64,000 nucleotides of DNA from Blastopirellula sediminis. Its GTDB lineage: Bacteria; Planctomycetota; Planctomycetia; Pirellulales; Pirellulaceae. The translations under genes and the position numbers were made by a program. Shown piece after piece: positions 34,772-43,152 of this stretch; the stretch's first letter is position 1, and the number at the start of each line of letters is the position of its first letter. Location of the stretch: the NCBI RefSeq assembly GCF_020966755.1, contig NZ_JAJKFT010000010.1:1576720-1640719 (forward strand). Direction: 5' to 3'. The notes under the pieces are model-generated. The model made no database searches, was not told the origin of the DNA, and saw only the letters and a list, made by a program, of their open reading frames with translations.

Positions 34772-37057
34772 ATGCCTGTGCTTGACCGATTGATTGAACT
34801 GCTGGTCCGGTTTCGCGTCGTGACGCTGATTCTGGGGATCTGTCTGCTCGGCATTTCACTGGTCATCGGGCAGTCGCTCAGTTTTGATCGTTCGATCGAC
34901 AACATGTTCGCCTCCGGCGATCCGCTGCTGGCCCCCTATCTGCGGCTGAAAGAGGTTTTCGGCGGCAACGAAGTGGTCTTGGCCGTCTATCCCGATCCGG
35001 AATTGTTCGATGAGTCGGGCGTGGGGATGGATCGGCTGATCGCGATGCGAAAAGAGATCATGGCGCTGGAGGGGGTTCGCGACGTCCTGTCGATTGATCG
35101 GCCGATCGGCAAAGAGATCGTCAATCCGGACAACAACCGGGCGATCAAGCTGCGCGACACCTTCGTTCGGCTGACCCACAACGAAGCGGGCGACATCGCG
35201 GCGCTGGTCTGCATCTTGGTTCCAGAATCGGAAACCAAAGTGACGCGGACCGAGATTATCGACCAGATTCGCTCAATCGTCGCCCAGCAGCCGGGCGGCA
35301 TGATCACCGGCGAGCCGGTGATGGTGGTCGATGGGTTTCGCTACGTTGAAGAAGATGGCGCTCGGCTCGGCTGGGCGACGTCGCTGCTCTTGGGGCTGGT
35401 GATCTTAATCGCTTTTCGGAGCGTCCGGTGGGTGATTGCGGCGATCGCCGTCGTCCAGCTGACTCTTTGGCTGACGCAAGCGAGTTTGGCGGTCGCTGGG
35501 TTTCAATTGAGCATGGTTAGCTCGATGCTCACAGCGATCGTGACGGTGATCGGCGTCGCGACCGTAACCCATGTGCTGATTCGCTTTCGCGAGTTTCGTG
35601 CTCAAGGGCTTGAACCGGAACCCGCATTGATCGAAACCGGCAAGCTGCTCGCCACGCCGATCTTTTGGGCCTGTGCGACCGACGCCGTCGGCTTTAGCGC
35701 CTTGATGGTGACGAAGGTCGGCCCGGTCCATGATTTCGGCGTGATGATGGCGGTTGGCGCGATGCTGGTGATCGTCAGCGTTTGTCTGTTACTGCCGGGG
35801 ATTATTTTGATCGGCGCCTACGGCAGCGATGCTGGACGGATCTGGGGAGAAGGGAGACTCGACGGGGGACTTAGTCTGACCGTGCATTGGGTGGAGCGTC
35901 ACCCGGTGTTGATCGTCCTCTTTTCGGTCGTCATGTTGTCTGCCGCGATTGTCGGTTCGCTGCGGCTGGAAGTGGAAAGCGACTTCACCAAGAACTTCCG
36001 CGAAGGGGCGCCGATCGTCGTTGCGTACGACTATGTCGAAGAGAATCTAGGCGGCGCCGGAGTCTGGGACATCATGTTGCCGGCGCCCGAGACGATCGAC
36101 TGGACTTATGTCCAAAAGGTGCATCAGCTGGAATTGAAGTTGAAGGAAGAGGCGCCGGAGTTGACGCAGACGCTCAGCCTGGCCGATGCGATCATCGCCG
36201 GTTCGCCATTGAACCTGGAAGCGATGCGATTCGACTTTCTCCGGAACCGTGCGATCAACATGGGAATGGGAATGTTTCAAACCGAGATGCCGGGGATTTT
36301 GGCGGCGCTGCATGCGGAAGATCCGGAGCATCCCGGTCAGTATTGGTTCCGCGTCATGCTGCTTTCGCACGAACGCCGCGATGCGTCGGAGAAGAAGGCG
36401 CTGATCGCCAAGGTGGAGGCAATCGCCAGCGAGTTCCAATATCCGGAGCCCAAGAAAGGGGAATCCGAAGTGGAGGTGCTCGAGCCGGAACAAAAGCCGG
36501 AAGTGACCGGCTTCTTTGTGTTGCTCACCTACCTGATCGATAGCCTGATCGCTGACCAGTGGCGGGCCTTCTTGTTGGCGATCGGCGGCATCACGTTGAT
36601 GATGCTGGTCGCGCTGCGAAACGTTCGTTACGCGCTGATCGCGCTGGCGCCGAACGTCTTGCCGGTGCTGGTCGTGACCGGGTGCATCGGGCTGTTCGGC
36701 GTAAAGATCAACATGGGCGCCGCGATGATTGCGGCGGTATCGCTCGGCCTGTCGGTCGACTCTTCCCTCCATTACATCATCGGCTTCCAGCGGGCGCTCG
36801 CCAAAGGGCTGACCGTCGCCGAGGCGATCGCCGAAGTGCAGCAAAGCGTCGGACGGGCGCTGATCTTCGCCACGGTCGCGCTGATCCTGGGGTTCAGCGT
36901 CCTTTGTTTCAGCAACTTCATCCCGACCGTCTACTTTGGCGTCTTGGTCAGTTTGACGATGTTGGGGGGGCTGTTTGGCAATCTCATCCTGCTGCCGCTG
37001 CTCTTGCGTTGGACGACGCGGGACAAGACCCCCGCGCCAGAGCCGTCGCCAGCGTAA
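34772..37057 (+). CDS. RND family exporter, MMPL/HAE3 type
   Basis: 761 residues in two halves. Each half has one N-terminal helix (about 15-35; and around 373-395, HPVLIVLFSVVMLSAAIVGSL), a large periplasmic domain, and five further helices (LLLGLVILIAFRSVRWVI... ; FLLAIGGITLMMLVALRN...). This is the standard RND topology with shorter periplasmic domains than AcrB, as in MMPL/HpnN-like exporters of lipids and hopanoids. The motif SLGLSVDSSLHYIIGFQRAL in helix 10 contains the acidic residue expected for proton coupling. No adaptor or TolC gene is adjacent. The substrate is unknown. Confidence 0.9.
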   Translation: MPVLDRLIELLVRFRVVTLILGICLLGISLVIGQSLSFDRSIDNMFASGDPLLAPYLRLKEVFGGNEVVLAVYPDPELFDESGVGMDRLIAMRKEIMALEGVRDVLSIDRPIGKEIVNPDNNRAIKLRDTFVRLTHNEAGDIAALVCILVPESETKVTRTEIIDQIRSIVAQQPGGMITGEPVMVVDGFRYVEEDGARLGWATSLLLGLVILIAFRSVRWVIAAIAVVQLTLWLTQASLAVAGFQLSMVSSMLTAIVTVIGVATVTHVLIRFREFRAQGLEPEPALIETGKLLATPIFWACATDAVGFSALMVTKVGPVHDFGVMMAVGAMLVIVSVCLLLPGIILIGAYGSDAGRIWGEGRLDGGLSLTVHWVERHPVLIVLFSVVMLSAAIVGSLRLEVESDFTKNFREGAPIVVAYDYVEENLGGAGVWDIMLPAPETIDWTYVQKVHQLELKLKEEAPELTQTLSLADAIIAGSPLNLEAMRFDFLRNRAINMGMGMFQTEMPGILAALHAEDPEHPGQYWFRVMLLSHERRDASEKKALIAKVEAIASEFQYPEPKKGESEVEVLEPEQKPEVTGFFVLLTYLIDSLIADQWRAFLLAIGGITLMMLVALRNVRYALIALAPNVLPVLVVTGCIGLFGVKINMGAAMIAAVSLGLSVDSSLHYIIGFQRALAKGLTVAEAIAEVQQSVGRALIFATVALILGFSVLCFSNFIPTVYFGVLVSLTMLGGLFGNLILLPLLLRWTTRDKTPAPEPSPA

Positions 37058-37147
37058 TCGAAAGGGGAAGGGCCCGTTGCCGCCAGGGGACGCCCTTTCT
37101 ATTCTGGAGAGATTCCCATTCCTCTCCGCCAGTAGCTGTGCACCCCT

Positions 37148-38320
37148 ATGAAAATCGCCTACCTCGACTGTCCCAGCGGTATTGCTGGGGACATGACCCT
37201 GGCCGCTATGATCGACGCCGGCGTTCCGCTGGAGCTGTTGCAGGAGGGGATCGCATCGCTGGGACTTCCCGGCGTGCAGCTGGTCGTCGAAGAAGTGAAA
37301 CGCCACGGCTTTCGGGCGCTTCATCTGAAGGTCGAGCATGAGCCGGAACATGCCCATCGCCATTTGCATCACATCGATGCGATGATTGACGCGGGCAATC
37401 TCACCGCCGCCCAAAAGGAACTCGCGAAGCGGATCTTTTTGAAGGTCGGGGAAGCGGAAGCCAAGGTCCATGGTTCGACCTTGCAGAAGGTCCACTTCCA
37501 CGAAGTCGGTGCGATCGACTCGATCGCTGATATCGTTGGGGCCGCGATCGGCTGGGATTATCTCGGCGTGGATCGGATCGTCTGTTCGCCGGTCCCGACC
37601 GGAACCGGCTATATCGAGATTGCGCATGGTCGCTGCAGCGTTCCAGCGCCGGCGACCGCCGAGATCTTAAAGGGGATTCCGCTGGCCGCGTCGGACGTCC
37701 AGTTCGAGTTGACCACGCCGACCGGCGCGGCGATCGTCGCGACCGTGGTCGATCAATTTGGTCCGCTGCCGGCGATGCAGATCGATCGGATCGGCTATGG
37801 CGCCGGAACGCGCGATTTGAAATCGCAGGCCAACATCGTGCGTTTGATCCTTGGAGAGACGGCCGATCCGCTCGATAGCGACCAGGTCTGGGTGGTCGAA
37901 ACGAATCTGGACGACATCTCCGGCGAAGTGATCGGGCATGCGTCGAACTTGCTGCTGGAGAAGGGGGCGCTCGACGTTTACAGCACGTCGATCCAGATGA
38001 AGAAGAATCGTCCCGGCGTGCAGCTGACCGTGCTGTGCGACGCCGCCGACCTGGCGAAGATGGAACGGATTCTCTTCCGCGAGACCGGCACTTTGGGGGT
38101 GCGACGCTTTCCGGTCAGTCGGCACAAGCTCGTTCGCCGCGAACATTCGGTCGAAACGGCGTTCGGTTTGGTCGCCGGCAAATTGGCGTGGATTGAAGGG
38201 GGCCCGGCCAGTTTTTCGCCTGAATATGAGGCTTGCCGCGTGTTGGCGGTGCAGCATGACAAGCCGCTCCGCGAGATTTATGACGCCGCCCAGGCCGCAT
38301 TCGACCCAAATTCGCTTTGA
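37148..38320 (+). CDS. larC: Nickel-pincer cofactor biosynthesis protein LarC (DUF111)
   Basis: 390 residues. In known systems LarC uses CTP to insert nickel into the pincer nucleotide made by LarB and LarE, giving the cofactor of lactate racemase and related epimerases. Visible family landmarks are LDCPSGIAGDM at the start, a histidine-rich HEPEHAHRHLHHI (about 58-70) likely for metal handling, HFHEVGAIDSIADIVGA (about 117-133), VPAPATAEIL and FELTTPTGAAI. The protein is one continuous frame, unlike lactobacilli where larC1/larC2 are joined by frameshifting. No larA, larB or larE is seen in the window. Confidence 0.92.
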   Translation: MKIAYLDCPSGIAGDMTLAAMIDAGVPLELLQEGIASLGLPGVQLVVEEVKRHGFRALHLKVEHEPEHAHRHLHHIDAMIDAGNLTAAQKELAKRIFLKVGEAEAKVHGSTLQKVHFHEVGAIDSIADIVGAAIGWDYLGVDRIVCSPVPTGTGYIEIAHGRCSVPAPATAEILKGIPLAASDVQFELTTPTGAAIVATVVDQFGPLPAMQIDRIGYGAGTRDLKSQANIVRLILGETADPLDSDQVWVVETNLDDISGEVIGHASNLLLEKGALDVYSTSIQMKKNRPGVQLTVLCDAADLAKMERILFRETGTLGVRRFPVSRHKLVRREHSVETAFGLVAGKLAWIEGGPASFSPEYEACRVLAVQHDKPLREIYDAAQAAFDPNSL

Positions 38321-38345
38321 GCCGCGGAGCGAATCGACGTAAGAT

Positions 38346-38376
38346 ACGGCGAGACTTTTCCTGCTCGCCGTTTTTT
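38346..38376 (+). terminator. Rho-independent terminator after larC
   Basis: ACGGCGAG (38346-38353) pairs with CTCGCCGT (38364-38371), followed by six Ts. It lies 26 bases past the larC stop and just before the next gene. Confidence 0.8.
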
Positions 38377-38396
38377 CTGCGCTAAGGCGGTTTCCA

Positions 38397-38972
38397 ATGG
38401 ACTGGATTCGCGAAAACTTGCCCTACATCGCCTTCTTCGGCGGTTTGTCGATCTTGACGTGGATGATGCTCCGCCGCGTTTGGGCTAAGCAGCGCAAGTC
38501 GAAGAAGGAAACTTCCAACGAACCGCTCGTTCACGTTCCCTATACGGACGATCGCCCCTTCACGATGAGCGGCGGTCCGAACGATTTGCAGCGTTGGCAA
38601 GCCGAGATGCTGACGATCACGCGGCAGTTTCAAGCCGAACTGAATACGAAGATTCATTACCTACAGCAAGCGATGACGCTGGCCGAACGAGACGCCGAGC
38701 GTTTGCAGTCGCTGATCGAAGCCGCCCAGGCGGAAGGAATCAAGACCGACAACGTCGCCGTCGACCGGTTGCGGCAAGCGATGGAAGAAGCGGCCAAGTT
38801 TGACGCCGACGCGGCGCCTGACTTTGGCGTCGTGACCGAGACGCTGTGCGATGTGAAAAAGAAGAACGAACTCTACGCGATGTCGGATGACGGCAAGTCG
38901 GTGGAGGAGATCGCCGTCGCGATGGAAATGGACCCAGTCGCCGTTGAGATGGTCCTCAGCATGCGCGGCTAA
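38397..38972 (+). CDS. Membrane-anchored protein with coiled coil and HTH-like tail
   Basis: 191 residues. There is one membrane helix at about 8-25 (LPYIAFFGGLSILTWMML) followed by basic residues (RRVWAKQRKSKKE), placing the rest in the cytoplasm. Residues about 65-145 are a coiled coil (RWQAEMLTITRQFQAELNTK onward). The C-terminus (YAMSDDGKSVEEIAVAMEMDPVAVEMVLSMRG) has the look of a short helix-turn-helix. The family is not recognised; conserved planctomycete proteins of this layout are plausible. It is followed after 26 bases by a methyltransferase gene with a good Shine-Dalgarno. Confidence 0.7.
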   Translation: MDWIRENLPYIAFFGGLSILTWMMLRRVWAKQRKSKKETSNEPLVHVPYTDDRPFTMSGGPNDLQRWQAEMLTITRQFQAELNTKIHYLQQAMTLAERDAERLQSLIEAAQAEGIKTDNVAVDRLRQAMEEAAKFDADAAPDFGVVTETLCDVKKKNELYAMSDDGKSVEEIAVAMEMDPVAVEMVLSMRG

Positions 38973-38998
38973 GCCAAGATTCGCCAGGGAGACGCGTG

Positions 38999-39778
38999 AT
39001 GGAATATTCCGAGTACTTCCAAAGATTTCCCGACGCCTATGCGAGAATCGTCGCCGGGCTCGATCGGGTGAACACCCTCTACGCCTATCTGATCGATAGC
39101 GGAGTCTTGGATGGGGCCGATTCGATTCTATCGATCGGCGCCGGCAGTGGCGAAGTTGAAGTGCGAATCGCCGAGCGGACCGGTCGGCAAATCGCCGTGA
39201 TCGAACCGTCGCAGTCCTACTTCGACCAGTTTCTGGAAAACGTGAAAGCGGCCGGCGTACAGGAACTGCTGCTCGAGGCGCATCGAACGTCGTTTGAAGA
39301 TTTTCAACCGCGGCGGCAATATGACGTCGTCCTCTCGCTCTTCTCCTGGTTCGCGTTTGAGTTGGATCGAGAGCTGCTGCTCAAAGCGCTCGCTTGTCGC
39401 GACGCGGAAGGGAAGTTGCTGATCTGTCTGCCGACCGCCGATTGCCCGGCCAGCAAGATTTCGGCGATCAGCCGTTCGTCCGGAATCAATCTGACCAGCG
39501 AGCAGTTATCGGCATGGGCCCGCAACGAAGGATTCGACCATGACTATGACGTCTACCATGGCGTCGTGCCCGCCGAGCTTTACCTGTATGGGGATGAGCT
39601 GACCGAGCAAGGGAGAGACCTCGCGTCCTTTCTGGCGGCGACTCCCTGGGAAGAGATGTCGGACGAGTTGCGTCAGATGTCGCTCGCAGCGATTCAATCA
39701 GGAAAGTCCGGCGATCAGATTGATCATGCCAGCGGTTGTCTGATTTTCGACGCTGGCAAGCATGCGGCGAGCGAGTGA
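38999..39778 (+). CDS. SAM-dependent methyltransferase-like protein
   Basis: 259 residues. A class I methyltransferase fold is indicated by motif I SILSIGAGSGEVEVRIAE (about residues 42-59), an acidic strand end (AVIEPSQSYFDQF), and motif IV-like YDVVLSLFSWFAFELD. Substrate unknown. The frame could start at a GTG at 38996, but the ATG at 38999 has AGGGAG about 8 bases upstream. The C-terminal part (ELYLYGDELTEQGRDLASFLAATPWEEM) resembles the lids of small-molecule methyltransferases. Probably co-transcribed with the preceding membrane protein gene. It converges on the sensor kinase gene. Confidence 0.8.
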   Translation: MEYSEYFQRFPDAYARIVAGLDRVNTLYAYLIDSGVLDGADSILSIGAGSGEVEVRIAERTGRQIAVIEPSQSYFDQFLENVKAAGVQELLLEAHRTSFEDFQPRRQYDVVLSLFSWFAFELDRELLLKALACRDAEGKLLICLPTADCPASKISAISRSSGINLTSEQLSAWARNEGFDHDYDVYHGVVPAELYLYGDELTEQGRDLASFLAATPWEEMSDELRQMSLAAIQSGKSGDQIDHASGCLIFDAGKHAASE

Positions 39779-39799
39779 CGATCGCCGCGCCGCTGCGGA

Positions 39800-42319
39800 T
39801 TAGTAAGCCGCTTGTTGCAAGCGATATTCGTGAACCGCATAGGCGACGGTACGCAACAAATCATCTCGGCCGAGCGGCTTGGAGAGGTATCCGGAGCAGC
39901 CCGCTTCGAGGCACTTCTCTCGATCTCCGTGCATCGCATGGGCGGTGACGGCAATGATCGGGCCTTCAAACCCTTGCAGACGAATCAAGCTGGCCGCGGT
40001 ATAGCCGTCCATGACCGGCATCTGCATATCGAGCAGGATGACTTCCGGCGATTGCGTCGCCGCAAAGCGAACCGCTTCTTTGCCATGTTCCGCCGTCCAG
40101 GTCTCGGCGCCGGCGTGATCGAGCACCACCGACATAAAGCGGCGGTTAGCCTCGCCGTCGTCGACGACCAAAGCGCGAACTCCTTGCAAGCTCGGCAGAT
40201 TCCCTTCCGTCAAACGGCAAAGTGCGGTTTCATCGCCCAGACGCGTCGCTTCGTTCGATTCGTAGACCGAGACTCCGGCGTCGATCAGGATCGTGAACGT
40301 GCTTCCTTCTCCTTCGACGCTGGCGACGCTCAGCGAACCGCCGAGCAACTCGGCCAGGTTTTTGCTGATCGCCAGTCCCAAGCCGGTGCCGCCAAAGCGG
40401 CGCGTGACCGACGAGTCGGCCTGCGAGAATGGGAGGAAAATCATCTCGAGCTTGTCGGCTGGAATGCCGATGCCGGTGTCGACGACGTCCAGCGCCAGCT
40501 GACAGCCGGTCGCGTGCTCTTGCAAGCGAGCGACGATTTCGATTCCCCCTTGGCTGGTGAACTTGACCGCGTTGCCGACGATGTTCAGCAACAACTGCTT
40601 CAGCTGCGGGCCGTTGGTCACCACTTGCGAAGGAATCTTCGACACCCAGCGCGACGTCAGCCGAAGTCCTTTCTCCTGCACCTTCGGGCGCATGATCGAG
40701 ATGACTTCGTTGAGTATTTCTTGCGGCGAGCAGGGGATCCGCTCAACCGACATTTGTCCCGACTCGATCTTCGCCAGGTCGAGGATCTCGTTAATCAGCG
40801 TCAACAAGTGCTGGCCGCTGGCGCGAACCGTTTCCAGGTATTCGCGACGCTCTTGCGGGGTCGACTTTTCGTCATGCATCAGCAAGTCGGTGAAGCCGAT
40901 GATCCCGTTGAGCGGCGTGCGGATTTCATGGCTCATGTTGGCCAGGAACTGGCTCTTGGCGTGGTTCGCCGATTCGGCCGATTCCATCGCGTCGATCAAC
41001 TCTTCGGTCCGCTTCACTTGTTCGGTAATGTCGACCTGCGTCGCAATGAAATTGATCAGACGGTTTTCACTATCGAAGACCGGTTTGATTTCGAGCGCGA
41101 TCCAATAGGGGCGGCCATCTTTGGCGTAGTTGAGCAGTTCGACCGAAACCTGGCGGTAATCATGCAAGGCTCGTCGGATCACGCCGACCGCCAATTGGCT
41201 GGTGTCAGGACCTTGCAGCAAATCGCCCGGCTTTTGCCCGATCGCTTCCTCTAGGCCGTATCCGGTGAGATCGGTGAACGCGTTGTTGACCCATTCGATG
41301 ACGCCATAGCGGTCGGTGATGATCACCGAGTGCCGCGTGCTGCTGGCGACCAGCGAAAGTTTTTCGACCGCGTTGTGGTATTCGGTCAGTTCGGTTTGGT
41401 CGATGCAGACGCCGATCAACTTCGAGGCGCGTCCTTGTTGGTTGGTCACCAGCTTGCCATGCAGTTGGATGTAGCGGGTCGAACCGTCGGCAAGGGGAAC
41501 GCGATAGTTGGCCGAGTAGTTCGCGCCATGCAGCACGCAACGTTCGGCGGCGGCGTTCAGTTCTTCCCGGTCCTCTTCGTGCAGCAGGTTGATGAACAAG
41601 GCGAGCGTATCGACGCCGACGCCGGTTTGCAGGCCATGCATCTGCCGAGCTCGCTCGTCCGCTTCAAACTGATCCTGTTCGACGTCCCATTGCCAGACGC
41701 CGATGTTGCCTGCCTCTAGGGCGCTGTCGAGACGTTGATTGGCGTTTTTCAGCTGTTGGCCGAGCAGCGCCATCGACGGCAGTTTCAGGACCTCCGGCAT
41801 CAAGCGGATCAGCACCAACACGGTCACCCACGAAATGGTCGCCGTAAACGCTTTGATCAATCCGGAAAAGCGATAGACCGGCCACCAGAAAATGCCGGCT
41901 TCAACCAAGTGGCCGAATCCGCACGCCAAGATGAACGCGGCGAACAGCCAAATGATTTTGGGAAACGGCAGGTCCGGTCGTCGCAGCAGGAAGTAGAGGA
42001 GCACAATCGGAATGGCGAAGTAGGCGCCAAAAATCCCGATGTCGGAAATCACATGCAGCCAGCCGGTTTCCAGCGTCCATGATCCGCAGTACCAGCGAGC
42101 TGGATAGTCGCTGCTGTCGAATAACTTGCTGAAAAAGCCGGAGAAGGTGTCGGCCTGAAATTCGCTCGACTTCGCAGCGCCGGTTCCCGCCGCCAGATCG
42201 CAATTCGAACCGGCGCAGCAGTTCGGCAGTTCCGGCTCGGCCGACCATGACGCATCGCATGCGGCGAAGGTCAGGACAAGGCAAATCGCCAACGGTTTGA
42301 TTCGATGGAGCGAAAACAT
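39800..42319 (-). CDS. Hybrid sensor histidine kinase with ETR1-like ethylene-binding domain
   Basis: 839 residues from the ATG at 42319. After a signal peptide and a Cys-rich extracytoplasmic stretch come three membrane helices (about 88-110, 120-142, 152-175). These match the ethylene-binding domain of plant ETR1: Asp93, Tyr100, Ile103, Pro104, Cys133 and His137 correspond to ETR1 Asp25, Tyr32, Ile35, Pro36, Cys65 and His69 with identical spacing. Next are two PAS domains (about 200-310, 320-440), HisKA (SHEIRTPLNGIIGF), HATPase (VGNAVKFTS, DTGIGIP, GGTGLGLAI) and a C-terminal receiver (VILLDMQMPVMDG). Cys/His in such domains bind Cu(I), which binds ethylene. No cognate partner gene is adjacent. 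Confidence 0.9.
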   Translation of the reverse strand: MFSLHRIKPLAICLVLTFAACDASWSAEPELPNCCAGSNCDLAAGTGAAKSSEFQADTFSGFFSKLFDSSDYPARWYCGSWTLETGWLHVISDIGIFGAYFAIPIVLLYFLLRRPDLPFPKIIWLFAAFILACGFGHLVEAGIFWWPVYRFSGLIKAFTATISWVTVLVLIRLMPEVLKLPSMALLGQQLKNANQRLDSALEAGNIGVWQWDVEQDQFEADERARQMHGLQTGVGVDTLALFINLLHEEDREELNAAAERCVLHGANYSANYRVPLADGSTRYIQLHGKLVTNQQGRASKLIGVCIDQTELTEYHNAVEKLSLVASSTRHSVIITDRYGVIEWVNNAFTDLTGYGLEEAIGQKPGDLLQGPDTSQLAVGVIRRALHDYRQVSVELLNYAKDGRPYWIALEIKPVFDSENRLINFIATQVDITEQVKRTEELIDAMESAESANHAKSQFLANMSHEIRTPLNGIIGFTDLLMHDEKSTPQERREYLETVRASGQHLLTLINEILDLAKIESGQMSVERIPCSPQEILNEVISIMRPKVQEKGLRLTSRWVSKIPSQVVTNGPQLKQLLLNIVGNAVKFTSQGGIEIVARLQEHATGCQLALDVVDTGIGIPADKLEMIFLPFSQADSSVTRRFGGTGLGLAISKNLAELLGGSLSVASVEGEGSTFTILIDAGVSVYESNEATRLGDETALCRLTEGNLPSLQGVRALVVDDGEANRRFMSVVLDHAGAETWTAEHGKEAVRFAATQSPEVILLDMQMPVMDGYTAASLIRLQGFEGPIIAVTAHAMHGDREKCLEAGCSGYLSKPLGRDDLLRTVAYAVHEYRLQQAAY

Positions 42320-42622
42320 GGAAGCGCACAAAGATGACGTAGTTCCCCAGGCACCAGAAGTCTGGTTTCCAACCTTACGTCGCGGTTTCGCGTATTTAGA
42401 GGGAATCAGGAGGAAGGCGCAGGTCGGATAACTTCAGGAGAAATTGCCCCTTTCCGCCTATTCCGACGGCGCCGTCCATGGGGCCAAATATCCGCTACAT
42501 CCGTTAATTGCCGCCTATCGGTGTTCGCAATTGGACGATCCGAAACGCTTGCGCATGTATGGGAAGACCGCATGCGGCTTGCCGCCGAAAAGCGGTGTAG
42601 ATCGCGACCGTCGAAGAAACCG
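42320..42622. other. Intergenic region between sensor kinase and DinB-like genes
   Basis: About 303 bases upstream of the kinase gene and downstream of the DinB-like gene, both on the minus strand. It is where the kinase promoter should be. A clear -35/-10 pair, terminator or repeat was not seen. Confidence 0.35.
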
Positions 42623-43123
42623 CTACGCGATGATCTCTCGCGACCAGTAAATGAAATCGGTCGCCGCCGGTTGGACGCCGAGCGATTTGACCAGCATCGC
42701 GACCTGACCGCGGTGATACCAAGAGTGGCCGAAGAGCTGCGTCACCACATCCCCCAGCATGCTGCGGCAAGGTCCCGCGTCGCTGCTGACGTACTCAAAG
42801 TATTCTTCCAGCTGCGCGTCATCTTCTAAGCTGCCGAGATACCCTTCCCACAACTCGTGCGATGCGGCCAGCTCGGCGGCGAGCGTTTCCAGCGTCCAAT
42901 TCTCGGGGAAGAAGTTGGCGTGCATCTCCAGCGCCCGGCCCATGCGGACCATCCACTTGTGCCGCGCGACCGCCAGGTGAGCCATGATGCGGATCGCTTT
43001 TTTGAAGTCGGGATCGGCGTGCTTCTCGGTCGGGACTTCCGCCATCGACGCCAACGTCTTGGCATGGGCGTCTTGTTCGTAGGCGAGCCAGCGAATGGCT
43101 TGATCGATCAGGGTGCGCGGCAT
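42623..43123 (-). CDS. DinB-like (DUF664/YfiT) four-helix protein
   Basis: A 166-residue all-helical protein. The metal-binding histidine pattern of the DinB/YfiT superfamily is visible: one in HLAVARHKWMV (about residues 49-59) and a pair in LFGHSWYHRGQV (about 132-143), the latter being the classic H-x3-H. Members bind Zn or Ni and some are thiol-dependent S-transferases (bacillithiol, mycothiol). The role here is unknown. GGAG lies 10 bases before the ATG. The gene upstream (PQQ propeller) is on the same strand, 29 bases away, so the two may be co-transcribed. Confidence 0.85.
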   Translation of the reverse strand: MPRTLIDQAIRWLAYEQDAHAKTLASMAEVPTEKHADPDFKKAIRIMAHLAVARHKWMVRMGRALEMHANFFPENWTLETLAAELAASHELWEGYLGSLEDDAQLEEYFEYVSSDAGPCRSMLGDVVTQLFGHSWYHRGQVAMLVKSLGVQPAATDFIYWSREIIA

Positions 43124-43152
43124 CGGCGATCAACTCCAGGGGAAAGGAAAGG

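Noticed and set aside
36047-37627. 526-codon minus-strand frame across the RND exporter and larC
   Set aside because: The translation is R/D/Q/H-rich without domains and opposes two well-supported genes.
42320-42331. TTG at 42331 as the sensor kinase start
   Set aside because: The ATG at 42319 starts the signal peptide directly, and no Shine-Dalgarno supports the TTG.
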